A DNA stretch of 64,000 nt, from positions 24,178-88,177 of the forward strand of contig DATHAQ010000019.1 in assembly GCA_035296565.1 (NCBI GenBank), given 5' to 3'. Below are positions 12,715 to 20,553 of this stretch, piece by piece. Numbering within the stretch: position 1 is the first letter of the stretch; the number at the start of each line of letters is the position of its first letter. The stretch is from JACCZR01 sp035296565. GTDB lineage: Bacteria; Actinomycetota; Thermoleophilia; Solirubrobacterales; Thermoleophilaceae. A program made the translations under genes and the position numbers. Under the pieces are notes generated by a model. It was not told where the DNA came from. It made no database searches and saw nothing but the letters and a program-made list of their open reading frames with translations.

Positions 12715-13458
12715 ATGGCACGTCGCCGCTGGCTCGACCCCGTGCTGCAGGTCGCTCTCTTCCTGGGCGCGTACTACGGCTACCGCCTGGTGCGCGGCAT
12801 GGTCGACGGCCGTGCGGGCGCAGCGTTCGAAAACGCCCGCCACCTGCTGGGCATCGAGCGCTCGCTCGGGCTCTTCCTCGAGCCGGGGCTGCAGGACTGG
12901 ACCGAGTCCCACAGGCTTCTCATGGACGCCTGCAACTGGATCTACGTCAACTCCCACTTCGCGCTGACCACGGCCTTCCTCGTCTGGCTGTACGTAAAGC
13001 GCAACGAAGCCTTCTGCTTCGTTCGCAACATGTTTCTGGTATCGATGGCCATCGCGTTGGTCGGCTACGTCGCCTTCCCCACCGCGCCGCCGCGCTTCAT
13101 GCCCGAATGGGGCTTCACCGATAGCGTGACCCACGCCGTGGGCGAGGGCGCGGCCAAGGGCGCGTCACTGCTCTACAACCCGTACGCCGCCGTGCCCAGC
13201 ATGCACGTGGCCTTCGCCCTCATGATCGCCGTGCCCGGCGTGATGCTCGTGCGCTCCCGGCTGGCCAAGGCCTTCTGGGTCGTTTACCCGCTGATCGTGA
13301 CCTTCACCGTGGTGGCCACGGCCAACCACTGGTGGCTGGACGCTGTGCTCGGCGCGCTCACCGCGGGCGTCTCGGCGCTTGCCGCCAAGGAGATCTTCGA
13401 GCGCGCACGGCCGGGCGCCTGGTCGTTTCGTGGCGCCGGCGCCAAGGCCGCGGCATGA
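12715..13458 (+). CDS. PAP2-superfamily membrane phosphatase/inositolphosphotransferase-like protein
   Basis: A 247-aa membrane protein with about six hydrophobic segments. The PAP2 core is visible: YAAVPSMHVAFAL (PSxH type motif) and ANHWWLDAVLG (HxxxD). The arrangement with FPTAPPRFMPEWGFTDSV before it resembles the Aur1/Ipt1-like branch that acts on inositol phospholipids. The stop overlaps the start of the CDP-alcohol phosphatidyltransferase gene (ATGA), suggesting coupled translation. A role as phosphatidylinositol-phosphate phosphatase or an inositol lipid transferase is inference from motif and context. Confidence 0.82.
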   Translation: MARRRWLDPVLQVALFLGAYYGYRLVRGMVDGRAGAAFENARHLLGIERSLGLFLEPGLQDWTESHRLLMDACNWIYVNSHFALTTAFLVWLYVKRNEAFCFVRNMFLVSMAIALVGYVAFPTAPPRFMPEWGFTDSVTHAVGEGAAKGASLLYNPYAAVPSMHVAFALMIAVPGVMLVRSRLAKAFWVVYPLIVTFTVVATANHWWLDAVLGALTAGVSALAAKEIFERARPGAWSFRGAGAKAAA

Positions 13459-14048
13459 GCACCACAAAGGGCGCGAGGAGGGCGATCGCGCGCGATCGCC
13501 TCATCGAGTCGCGGCTGACACCCAACGCCATCTCCCTGACCGGGTTCGCCCTGAACGTCGTGGCCGCCGTGCTGGTCACCCAGGAGCTGTTCGTGCTGGC
13601 GGGGATCGCCTTCATCATCGGGTCGGTGATGGACATGCTCGACGGCCGCTACTCGCGGATGTCCGGCAAGGGCACGAAGTTCGGCGCCTTCCTCGACTCG
13701 TCGCTCGACCGAATCGAGGAGGGAATCGTTCTCACCGCCGTCGCCGCCTACTTCGCCAAGAGCAACGACGAGCTCGCCGTGGCGGGCGTCACGCTGACCA
13801 TCGTGGGCTCGCTGATGGTCTCCTATACGCGCGCGCGAGCGGAGGCGCTGGGGGTCGAATGCAAGGTCGGATTCGCCGACCGGCCCACGCGGGTAGTGAT
13901 CCTCTCGATCGGTCTCCTGTTCGCCAAGGGCGCCGGTCTGGCAGACTTCGAGCTGCTCGAGCCGGCTATCTACGTGATGGCGGCGCTGACCACGATCACC
14001 GTGCTCCAGCGCGTCTTCCACGTGCGATCCGAGCTGGCGAAGACGTAA
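13455..14048 (+). CDS. CDP-alcohol phosphatidyltransferase, probable phosphatidylinositol-phosphate synthase
   Basis: A 197-aa integral membrane enzyme. The CDP-alcohol motif reads DMLDGRYSRMSGKGTKFGAF then LDSSLDR, matching D-x2-D-G-x2-(A/S)-R-x8-G-x3-D-x3-D. The DMLDG variant and the Thr-x-Phe-Gly spacing resemble mycobacterial PgsA (PI-phosphate synthase), which joins CDP-diacylglycerol to inositol 1-phosphate. The inositol-1-phosphate synthase gene 80 nt downstream supports that substrate. ATG at 13455 overlaps the PAP2 stop. Confidence 0.85.
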   Translation: MSTTKGARRAIARDRLIESRLTPNAISLTGFALNVVAAVLVTQELFVLAGIAFIIGSVMDMLDGRYSRMSGKGTKFGAFLDSSLDRIEEGIVLTAVAAYFAKSNDELAVAGVTLTIVGSLMVSYTRARAEALGVECKVGFADRPTRVVILSIGLLFAKGAGLADFELLEPAIYVMAALTTITVLQRVFHVRSELAKT

Positions 14049-14128
14049 CCGCATCGAGCCGGCGGGTTTTGTTTCTCCGCGGCACGCGCGGGAACAGCGC
14101 GACCACCTTGTGATCTTTAGGAGGGCTT

Positions 14129-15289
14129 GTGACTGAATCAGGCAACGGCGCGTCGCGCTACGGCACAGAGAAGGTGCGTGTCGCCATCGTGGGAGTGGGC
14201 AACTGCGCCAGCTCCTTCGTGCAGGGCGTCCAGTACTACAAGGACGCCGATCCCGCCGAGAAGGTCCCCGGGCTCATGCACGTCGACCTCGGCGGCTATC
14301 ACGTCAGGGACATCGAGTTCTCCGCCGCCTTCGACATCGACGCCGACAAGGTCGGCAAGGACCTCAGCGAGGCGATCTGGTCGGGTCAGAACAACACGAT
14401 CGAGTTCGCCGAGGTCCCGCACCTCGACGTCCCCGTCCACCGCGGCATGACACACGACGGCCTCGGCAAGTACCTCAAGGAGAAGATCACCAAGGCCCCG
14501 GGCGAGACCGCGGACATCGTCGAGATCCTCAAGGAGACCAAGACCGATGTCGTCGTCTCCTACCTCCCGGTGGGCTCCGAGCAGGCGACCAAGTGGTACG
14601 TCGAGCAGGTGCTCGAGGCCGGCTGCGGCTTCGTCAACTGCATCCCGGTGTTCATCGCCAAGGAGAGCTACTGGGCCAACCGCTTCCGCAAGGCGGGCCT
14701 GCCGATCATCGGCGACGACATCAAGTCGCAGGTCGGCGCCACCATCGTCCACCGCGCCCTGGCGCGGCTGTTCGCCGACCGCGGCGTGCACATGGCGCGC
14801 ACCTCGCAGCTCAACGTAGGCGGCAACATGGACTTCTACAACATGCTCGAGCGCGAGCGGCTGGAGTCCAAGAAGATCTCCAAGACGAGCGCCGTGACCT
14901 CGATCATGGGCCACGAGCTTCCCGCCGACGACGTGCACGTCGGTCCGTCGGACTACGTGCCGTGGCTGACCGACCGCAAGTGGGCGCACATCCGCGTGGA
15001 GGGCCAGGCCTTCGGCGACGTTCCGCTGAACGCGGAGCTCAAGCTCGAGGTGTGGGACTCCCCGAACTCGGCCGGCATCGTCACGGACGCTGTGCGCTGC
15101 TGCAAGCTGGCGCTGAACCACGGCGTGGGCGGCCCACTCGAAGCGCCCAGCTCCTACCTGATGAAGTCGCCTCCGGTCCAGGTGCCCGACTCGCAGGCGC
15201 GCGACGACACGGACAAGTTCATCGAGGAGCACGGCGGGGCTCCCAAGCTGCCCGGCGCCGCGAAGCTCCGCACCACCTCCGAGGCCTAG
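14129..15289 (+). CDS. ino1: Inositol-1-phosphate (myo-inositol-3-phosphate) synthase
   Basis: A 386-aa NAD-dependent enzyme converting glucose 6-phosphate to inositol phosphate. NAD-binding N-terminus VRVAIVGVGNCASSFVQGV; family motifs CGFVNCIPVFIA, GDDIKSQVGATI and SQLNVGGNMDFYNML with Lys-rich active-site segment. Length is typical for the short prokaryotic type. GTG start is set by AGGAGGG at 14119-14125. Supplies the substrate for the upstream phosphatidyltransferase. Confidence 0.95.
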   Translation: MTESGNGASRYGTEKVRVAIVGVGNCASSFVQGVQYYKDADPAEKVPGLMHVDLGGYHVRDIEFSAAFDIDADKVGKDLSEAIWSGQNNTIEFAEVPHLDVPVHRGMTHDGLGKYLKEKITKAPGETADIVEILKETKTDVVVSYLPVGSEQATKWYVEQVLEAGCGFVNCIPVFIAKESYWANRFRKAGLPIIGDDIKSQVGATIVHRALARLFADRGVHMARTSQLNVGGNMDFYNMLERERLESKKISKTSAVTSIMGHELPADDVHVGPSDYVPWLTDRKWAHIRVEGQAFGDVPLNAELKLEVWDSPNSAGIVTDAVRCCKLALNHGVGGPLEAPSSYLMKSPPVQVPDSQARDDTDKFIEEHGGAPKLPGAAKLRTTSEA

Positions 15290-15337
15290 CGCCGGTCAGC
15301 GCGGCGGCCGCGCCCACGCCGCGCGTCAGCGCCGGCG
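15290..15337 (+). terminator. GC-rich stem-loop after ino1
   Basis: Directly after the stop codon, GCGCGGCG (15299-15306) and CGCCGCGC (15317-15324) form a perfect 8-bp stem with a 10-nt loop, inside an outer CGCCGG/CCGGCG pair. No U-tract follows, as often in high-GC actinobacteria. Probable transcription end or mRNA 3' stabiliser. Confidence 0.5.
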
Positions 15338-15391
15338 AGTGAGCGGAGTGCGTTCACGGCGGCGCTCAATACCGCCCCGGCGCCTCTCCGT

Positions 15392-17275
15392 ATGCTGCGC
15401 AAGGTGCCCGCGGAGCGGTTCTCCATCGCGCAGGTCACGCCCTATCCCTGGGAGCAGCACCATGAGGTGAACCGCTTCGTCGAGCAGATCTCGGACGAGC
15501 TGTGCCGGCGGGGCCACCGCGTGGCCGTGGTCGCGCCCTCGGACTCGCGCGGGCTCGTCCGCGAGGGCCGGGCCACCGTCAAGGCGATGCGCGACGACGC
15601 CGAGGCCCTGTTCGGCGCGCCGGGCTGCGCCAGCCTGGTGGCCGTCGGCCAGAGCCTCCCCTTCCGCCGCGGGGGTCGGGTCGCGCTGCCGCTCGACGTC
15701 TCCCGCACGTTGGAGGACCTGCTCGGGCGCGCGGAGCTCGACTTCGTGCACGTGCACGAGCCGTTCGCCCCCAGCGCGGCGTCCGCCGCCCTGCGCCACT
15801 CGCGCGCACTGAACGTCGGGAGCTTCCACTCCGCCAGCGAGCGGCTGCTTTCCACACAGGTGGCACGCCCGCTGGTCGAGCGGCTCTTCGGGCGCCTGGA
15901 CGCGCGTACCGCGAACTTCGCCGTCACGCGCGACCTCGTCGCCCGCTTCTTCCCCGGCGAGTACACGGTCGTGCCCCCGGGGGCCGAGCTGCAGCGACGC
16001 CCCGAGGCGAGCGAGGAGGCACCGCCGCAGATCGTTTTATCCGCCCAGGAGGAGCGGGGAGCCATGCGGCTGTTCCTGCGCGCGCTGCGGCGCCTTTCGA
16101 CCGAGCACGAGTGGCAGGCCACGATCTGGATGCGCGATCCGGAGACGGCCCCGTCGCTGTCCCTCCCGCGGCGGCTGCGCGACCGGGTGAGGATCGCGGG
16201 TCCGGGCGACGGCTCGGAGGCGCAGTTCCTAGCCTCCGCCACGGTGGCCGTGGCGGGATCGAGCGGCACCGCTCCCGTGCCCCAGATGATCATTCGGGCC
16301 CTGGCGGGCGGAGCGGTGCCCGTGGTCTCGCGCCTGGCCGAGTACGAGGAGGCGGTGCGCGATGGCGAGCTCGGCCTCCTGTTCGAGCCGCGCGACGCCG
16401 TCACGCTCGCCGGCCAGCTCGAGCGGCTGATCACCGACCGGGAGCTGACCCAGCGGCTCGCCCATCGGATAGCCGGCGTACATCCCGAGCTGGAGTGGAG
16501 CCGCGTCGTCGACAGTCTCGAGGAGCTCTACGGCACCGCCGCCGGGCGCCGGCATGCGGTCGACGGCGACCCGGGCGTGCGCAAGCGCCTGTCGTCGCGG
16601 GACTTCGTGCACGTGGACCTGCACATGCACACCGACCACTCCCCGGACTGCGCCACGCCGGTCGACACCCTGCTGCAGACCGCCGAGGACGTGGGACTCG
16701 ACGCGATCGCCATCACCGACCACAACGAGATCTCCGGCGCTTTCGAGGCCCGCGAGCGGGCCAACGGGCGTGTGAAGGTGATCGTCGCCGAGGAGGTCAA
16801 GACCGCCGACCAGGGCGAGGTAATCGGCCTCTTCCTCGAGGAGAAGATCCCCCGGGGGATGACCTTGCAGGAGACGATCGCCGAGATCAGGCGCCAAGGG
16901 GGGCTGGTCTACGTCCCCCATCCCTTCGACCGGATGCACTCCGTGCCCGACTACGAGCACCTGCTGACGGTTGTAGAGGAAATCGACGCAATAGAGGTCT
17001 TCAACCCGCGCATCGCGATCAAGGGCCGAAACAAGGAGGCCGAGCGATTCGCCGCCAAGTACAGGGTCGTGGCCGGGGCCGGCTCGGACAGCCACGTGGC
17101 CCAGGGTTTGGGTTCGGTGAAGATCCGGATGCGGGACTTCGACGGGCCCGAGGAGTTTCTCGCCTCCCTGCGTGACGCCGACATCCTGCGCCAGCGCCAG
17201 AGCCTGGTGTACGTCCAGGCGCTCAAGTTTCTCCAGACGAAGACCCCCGCCAGGCCCCGGAGGAGCAAGAGGTGA
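15392..17275 (+). CDS. GT4-type glycosyltransferase fused to a PHP phosphoesterase domain
   Basis: A 627-aa two-domain protein. Residues about 10-375 are a GT-B glycosyltransferase: QVTPYPWEQHHEVNRFV with family-4 N-terminal loop, VHVHEPFAPS, VVPPGAEL and a C-terminal donor site around SSGTAPVPQMIIRALAGG and EYEEAVRDGELGLLF. Residues about 400-600 are a PHP domain: VDLHMHTDHSPDC, ITDHNEISGAFEA, VPHPFDRMHS, GAGSDSHVAQGLG, all metal-ligand motifs. The glycosyltransferase half resembles PimA-like mannosyltransferases that act on phosphatidylinositol, fitting the cluster, but acceptor is inference. Its stop overlaps the next gene. Confidence 0.85.
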   Translation: MLRKVPAERFSIAQVTPYPWEQHHEVNRFVEQISDELCRRGHRVAVVAPSDSRGLVREGRATVKAMRDDAEALFGAPGCASLVAVGQSLPFRRGGRVALPLDVSRTLEDLLGRAELDFVHVHEPFAPSAASAALRHSRALNVGSFHSASERLLSTQVARPLVERLFGRLDARTANFAVTRDLVARFFPGEYTVVPPGAELQRRPEASEEAPPQIVLSAQEERGAMRLFLRALRRLSTEHEWQATIWMRDPETAPSLSLPRRLRDRVRIAGPGDGSEAQFLASATVAVAGSSGTAPVPQMIIRALAGGAVPVVSRLAEYEEAVRDGELGLLFEPRDAVTLAGQLERLITDRELTQRLAHRIAGVHPELEWSRVVDSLEELYGTAAGRRHAVDGDPGVRKRLSSRDFVHVDLHMHTDHSPDCATPVDTLLQTAEDVGLDAIAITDHNEISGAFEARERANGRVKVIVAEEVKTADQGEVIGLFLEEKIPRGMTLQETIAEIRRQGGLVYVPHPFDRMHSVPDYEHLLTVVEEIDAIEVFNPRIAIKGRNKEAERFAAKYRVVAGAGSDSHVAQGLGSVKIRMRDFDGPEEFLASLRDADILRQRQSLVYVQALKFLQTKTPARPRRSKR

Positions 17276-17928
17276 TGCAGTCAAGAGGAGGCACCGGGGC
17301 GTCGTCTAATCCCATTGGCCGGATGCCCGCCACCGACGACGAGATCCGTGAGAAATACCTCGAGCGGGCGATCAGGGAGCTGAACTCCCTCACGCGCGAA
17401 ATCCAGTCCTGCGACCACTGCCCGCGCGGGAACCTCATGCCGGTCCTGGGCTCCGGGCACCCCCAGGCGGACGTGATGCTGCTCAAGTTCGCCCCGCAGC
17501 CGTCCGAGATCGAGGAGGGCGTTGGCTTCTATGGGCGGGCCGGCAGCGCGCTGATGAAGAGCTTCAAGCGGCTCGGAATCGACCCGCTCGCCGTCTACGG
17601 GACGGTCTTCGTCAAGTGCCCGGTCCACGACACCGAGCAATCCGCTCCCGAATGCCGCGCCCGGGTGCTCGAGGAGCTGGCGGTGGTCCAGCCGCGGATC
17701 GTCGTCGTGATGGGCGAGGAGGCCCGCGATGAGCTCAACGCGCTGAAGGTCCCGATGGCCGCTGAGGTCGAGCCGCTGCTCGGCGAGGTGCGCAAGCTGA
17801 CCCCGTCCTGCGACGTGCTCTACGTCCCGGACATCGACGCGTCGCTTGACGACGAGGCCGAGAAGCGAGCCTTCTGGGGCGCGTTCCGGGCCCTCGGGGA
17901 GTGGTATGCGGACTTCCCTCCGTACTAG
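17275..17928 (+). CDS. Uracil-DNA glycosylase superfamily protein with FeS cysteines
   Basis: A 217-aa protein with C-x2-C near residue 46 (CDHCPRG), then Cys in VKCPVHD and SAPECRA, the four-Cys pattern of family 4/5 UDGs, and the core FYGRAGSALMKSFKRLGID. The usual GEAPG motif A is replaced by LLKFAPQPSEIEEG and no HPS motif B is seen near the C-terminus (VLYVPDIDAS). It may therefore lack classic uracil excision. ATG at 17275 overlaps the preceding stop (TGATG) with AGGAG about 9 nt upstream; the ATG at 17323 is an alternative. Confidence 0.78.
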   Translation: MQSRGGTGASSNPIGRMPATDDEIREKYLERAIRELNSLTREIQSCDHCPRGNLMPVLGSGHPQADVMLLKFAPQPSEIEEGVGFYGRAGSALMKSFKRLGIDPLAVYGTVFVKCPVHDTEQSAPECRARVLEELAVVQPRIVVVMGEEARDELNALKVPMAAEVEPLLGEVRKLTPSCDVLYVPDIDASLDDEAEKRAFWGAFRALGEWYADFPPY

Positions 17929-17943
17929 CGCTACGGTCGGACC

Positions 17944-18120
17944 ATGGACCTCGAAGAGCACAGCCTCGATCCGGTGGTCGAGCGGACCTGCGAGGAGTGC
18001 GGGGCGACCCTGACCGAAGGCGAGATCCGCGCCTCGATGGAGTCCGGCGGTCGCTACCTCTGCTCGGTTCACGCCGCCGAGGACGTACCGGTCGAAGAAG
18101 AAGACCTGCCGGAGCCGTGA
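17944..18120 (+). CDS. Small acidic zinc-ribbon-like protein
   Basis: A 58-aa open frame, ATG at 17944, TGA at 18118. It has CEECG (residues 16-20) and a later YLCSVHAAED, giving a plausible Cys2-CysHis zinc site, and a very acidic tail. I do not recognise a family. Position 15 nt after the UDG-like gene on the same strand supports a shared transcript. Confidence 0.6.
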   Translation: MDLEEHSLDPVVERTCEECGATLTEGEIRASMESGGRYLCSVHAAEDVPVEEEDLPEP

Positions 18121-18136
18121 TGCGGGCGCGCTCGCG

Positions 18137-18170
18137 CGCGTTCAGGCGCGTGGCGCGTTCAGGCGCGTGC
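18137..18170. repeat. 17-bp tandem direct repeat, two copies
   Basis: The unit CGCGTTCAGGCGCGTG plus one base occurs twice in succession between two convergent genes. The two copies differ only in the last base. No hairpin with a U-tract; function unknown. Confidence 0.7.
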
Positions 18171-18174
18171 CGAG

Positions 18175-19527
18175 CTAGGTGCGATCCAGCAGCGCCACGC
18201 ACTCGATGTGCGGCGTCTGCGGGAACATGTCCACCGGCCTGACGGTGGCCAGGTGGTAGCCGGCGTCGGCCATCTGGCGCGCGTTGGGCGCCAGCGTGGT
18301 CGGGTTGCAGGAGACGTAGACGATGCGCTCGGCCCCCGCCTCAAGTACGCGGCGCACCACCTTCTGTGACAGGCCCGCGCGCGGCGGGTCGACCACCACG
18401 ACGTCGGGCTTGCCCGACTCTTCGAGCAGCGGCCGCATAGCGGTACGCACGTCCCCGGCGAAGAAGCTGGCGTTGTCGATGCCGTTGCCCCTCGCGTTCC
18501 CGATGGCGTCGGCCACCGCGCTCTCCACGACCTCGACGCCCCACAGCTCGCGGGCCTCCAGGGCCAGCACCAGGGCGATCGTCCCGATTCCGCAGAACAG
18601 ATCCACCACGCGCTCACGGCCGGTCAGCCCGGCGAGCTCCACGGCACTCGCGTACAGACGCTCAGCCATCTCGGTGTTGGTCTGGAAGAAGGCGTCTTGT
18701 GAGATCGAGAAGCGCAGGCCGCTGAGCTCCTCCTCTAGCTTTTCGCGCCCCTTGAGCACCTCGGTCTCGCCGTCGCGGGTGGTCTCGGCGACGCCGGGGG
18801 CCCGCGTCCAGAGCACGCTGTCGGCGGGGAGAGCGGCGGCCAACTCGACGGCGCGGAAGTCGCCGGGGCTCGTGACAAGCCGGGCCTGCAGCTCGCCGGT
18901 GCGGCGGCCCTCGCGCACCACGAGATTGCGCAGTAGACCCGTGTGGTCCGCGCGGTCGTAGGCCGACAGGCCCTCCTGGCGAACCCAGCTCGCGACCGAG
19001 CGGCGCAGCTCGTTCACGCGCTCGGAGGCCAGCACGTCCTCGGTGACGTCGTCGATCAGGTCCCAGCGGCCCGCGCGGTGGAAGCCCAGCTCCAGCTCGG
19101 GGCCGAAGGAGTACTCGACCTTGTTGCGGTAGCGCCACTGCTCGACGGCGGGGACGATCTCCTCGACGGGCGGGTCCTCGAAGCCCCCCAGGCGGCTGAG
19201 GGCGTCGGCGACCTGCCGCCGCTTCTCCTCCAACTGGCGCTCGTAGGGCAGCACCTGCCACGGCGCCCCCGGATGGGCGACGCGCGGCTCGATGCGCTCG
19301 GGGCTGGGCTCGACGACCTCGAGCAGATCGGCCTCGGCGAACGAGCGCTTGGCCTTGCGTACGCGGGCCCGCACCCGGTCGCCGGGTACCGCGCCCCGCA
19401 CGAAGACCACGAACCCCTCGTCGGCGCGGCCGACCCCCGACCCACCGTGCGCGAGCGCGTCGACAGAGAGCTCGAGCTCCTGGTCGCGCCGGGGGCGCGA
19501 GGAGGCGGGGCGGGTGGGCGTGCTCAC
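18175..19527 (-). CDS. TrmA/RlmD-family RNA (uracil-5)-methyltransferase
   Basis: A 450-aa class I SAM methyltransferase. N-terminal TRAM-like domain (VDALAHGGSGVGRADEG), central RNA-binding region, then VVDLFCGIGTIAL (SAM site), VVVDPPRAGL and the catalytic Cys in VYVSCNPTTLAPN. The FFQTN motif (DAFFQTNTEMAE) is typical. Probably methylates a uridine in 23S rRNA or tRNA; which one cannot be told. No N-terminal FeS cysteine cluster is evident. GTG start. Confidence 0.9.
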   Translation of the reverse strand: MSTPTRPASSRPRRDQELELSVDALAHGGSGVGRADEGFVVFVRGAVPGDRVRARVRKAKRSFAEADLLEVVEPSPERIEPRVAHPGAPWQVLPYERQLEEKRRQVADALSRLGGFEDPPVEEIVPAVEQWRYRNKVEYSFGPELELGFHRAGRWDLIDDVTEDVLASERVNELRRSVASWVRQEGLSAYDRADHTGLLRNLVVREGRRTGELQARLVTSPGDFRAVELAAALPADSVLWTRAPGVAETTRDGETEVLKGREKLEEELSGLRFSISQDAFFQTNTEMAERLYASAVELAGLTGRERVVDLFCGIGTIALVLALEARELWGVEVVESAVADAIGNARGNGIDNASFFAGDVRTAMRPLLEESGKPDVVVVDPPRAGLSQKVVRRVLEAGAERIVYVSCNPTTLAPNARQMADAGYHLATVRPVDMFPQTPHIECVALLDRT

Positions 19528-19548
19528 CCCGCCAACTCTGGCAGGGCT

Positions 19549-20514
19549 CTAGCCGAGCCTGTCCGAGATCGCGTTGAGCACCGTCTTGCGGTTTGCGTTG
19601 CGACGCTCGTAGTCGCGGACCTTCCGCAGCTCGGCCGGGTTCAGCGTGCCCAGCCGGTCCTGGACCTGCGCGGCGGTCAGGTCGTCGTAGCCGGTGATCG
19701 GAAAGCTCGCGCCCACTCCGACCACGCGCCGGGCGCGGTCGGCCTGCACGAAGACGGGATCGGCCGCCGTGGTGGCCCGGTCGCGCGCCCCCTTCGTGGC
19801 TCCCTCGACCTGCTGGCGCGCCTTGCGTGCCGCATCGGTGCCACGTTTGCGCGCTTCGCCGGTGCGGCCCTCGATCTCGTCGCGCCCGCGGCCGAGCAGC
19901 TGCTCGAGGTCTCCGAGCACGTCGTTCGTCTGCTTGCGACCGCGCTCCACGAGACTGCTGACCAGCTTCTGCGCGTCCTCGGTGGTCATGCGACCGCGCT
20001 TGACGGCCTCGTCGAGGGTTTCCTGGATGCGCTCGCGGGTGAGCATGACGAGGTCGAAGGGGCGCACGAGGTTGTTGCGCAGCGCCTCGCGAAGCTCGGC
20101 CACGCTCTTGGCCGAGAAGTCGACGGCCTGACCCGCGGGGGCCGTCACGGTATCGGCCGTCGTGCGGGCCTGGCTACGGGCCTGCTGGCGCCGGCCGCCC
20201 GAACGCGCGCCGCCCGAGCGCGAGCGCGAGGAGCTCCCCGACCGCGCCGACGACCCCGACTTCGCCTTCGACCGAGTACCGCCCGACTTCGAGCGAGCGC
20301 TGCTGGACTTGGCGCGGCTGCCGCTGGACTTGGCGCTGCCGCCGCTCTTCGCGCGCGAGCTTCCGCCGGACTTGGCGCGCGAGCTGCCGCTCGAGCGCGA
20401 CGACGCGGAGCGCGAGCTGGACGACTTGGCGCGCGATCCGCCGCCGGATCTGGAGCGCGACCCTCCGGACTTCGAGCCGCTCGTCTTGCGCTGTCCGCTT
20501 CGTCCCTCGGCCAT
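19549..20514 (-). CDS. Ser/Lys/Arg-rich basic protein with C-terminal SAP-like helical domain
   Basis: A 321-aa protein. Residues about 5-115 are a low-complexity basic region built from SGS, SRAKS, GGS and SSR units, like histone-H1-type or granule-binding tails. A helical middle follows (VAELREALRNNLVRPFDLVML; LVERGRKQTNDVLGDLEQLL), phasin-like in amphipathic pattern. The C-terminus ITGYDDLTAAQVQDRLGTLN and RNANRKTVLNAISDRL resembles a motif I associate with actinobacterial DNA- or envelope-associated proteins. ATG at 20514 is set by GAGGGAG about 8 nt upstream. DNA or polymer binding is inference. Confidence 0.75.
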   Translation of the reverse strand: MAEGRSGQRKTSGSKSGGSRSRSGGGSRAKSSSSRSASSRSSGSSRAKSGGSSRAKSGGSAKSSGSRAKSSSARSKSGGTRSKAKSGSSARSGSSSRSRSGGARSGGRRQQARSQARTTADTVTAPAGQAVDFSAKSVAELREALRNNLVRPFDLVMLTRERIQETLDEAVKRGRMTTEDAQKLVSSLVERGRKQTNDVLGDLEQLLGRGRDEIEGRTGEARKRGTDAARKARQQVEGATKGARDRATTAADPVFVQADRARRVVGVGASFPITGYDDLTAAQVQDRLGTLNPAELRKVRDYERRNANRKTVLNAISDRLG

Positions 20515-20553
20515 GTTTGTTCTCCCTCGCTGGAAACCCCTTGTAGCGCCCAA

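Noticed and set aside
14049..14128. T-rich GTTTTGTTTCTCC between the phosphatidyltransferase and ino1 as a terminator
   Set aside because: Only a 4-bp stem can be formed before it; too weak to call.
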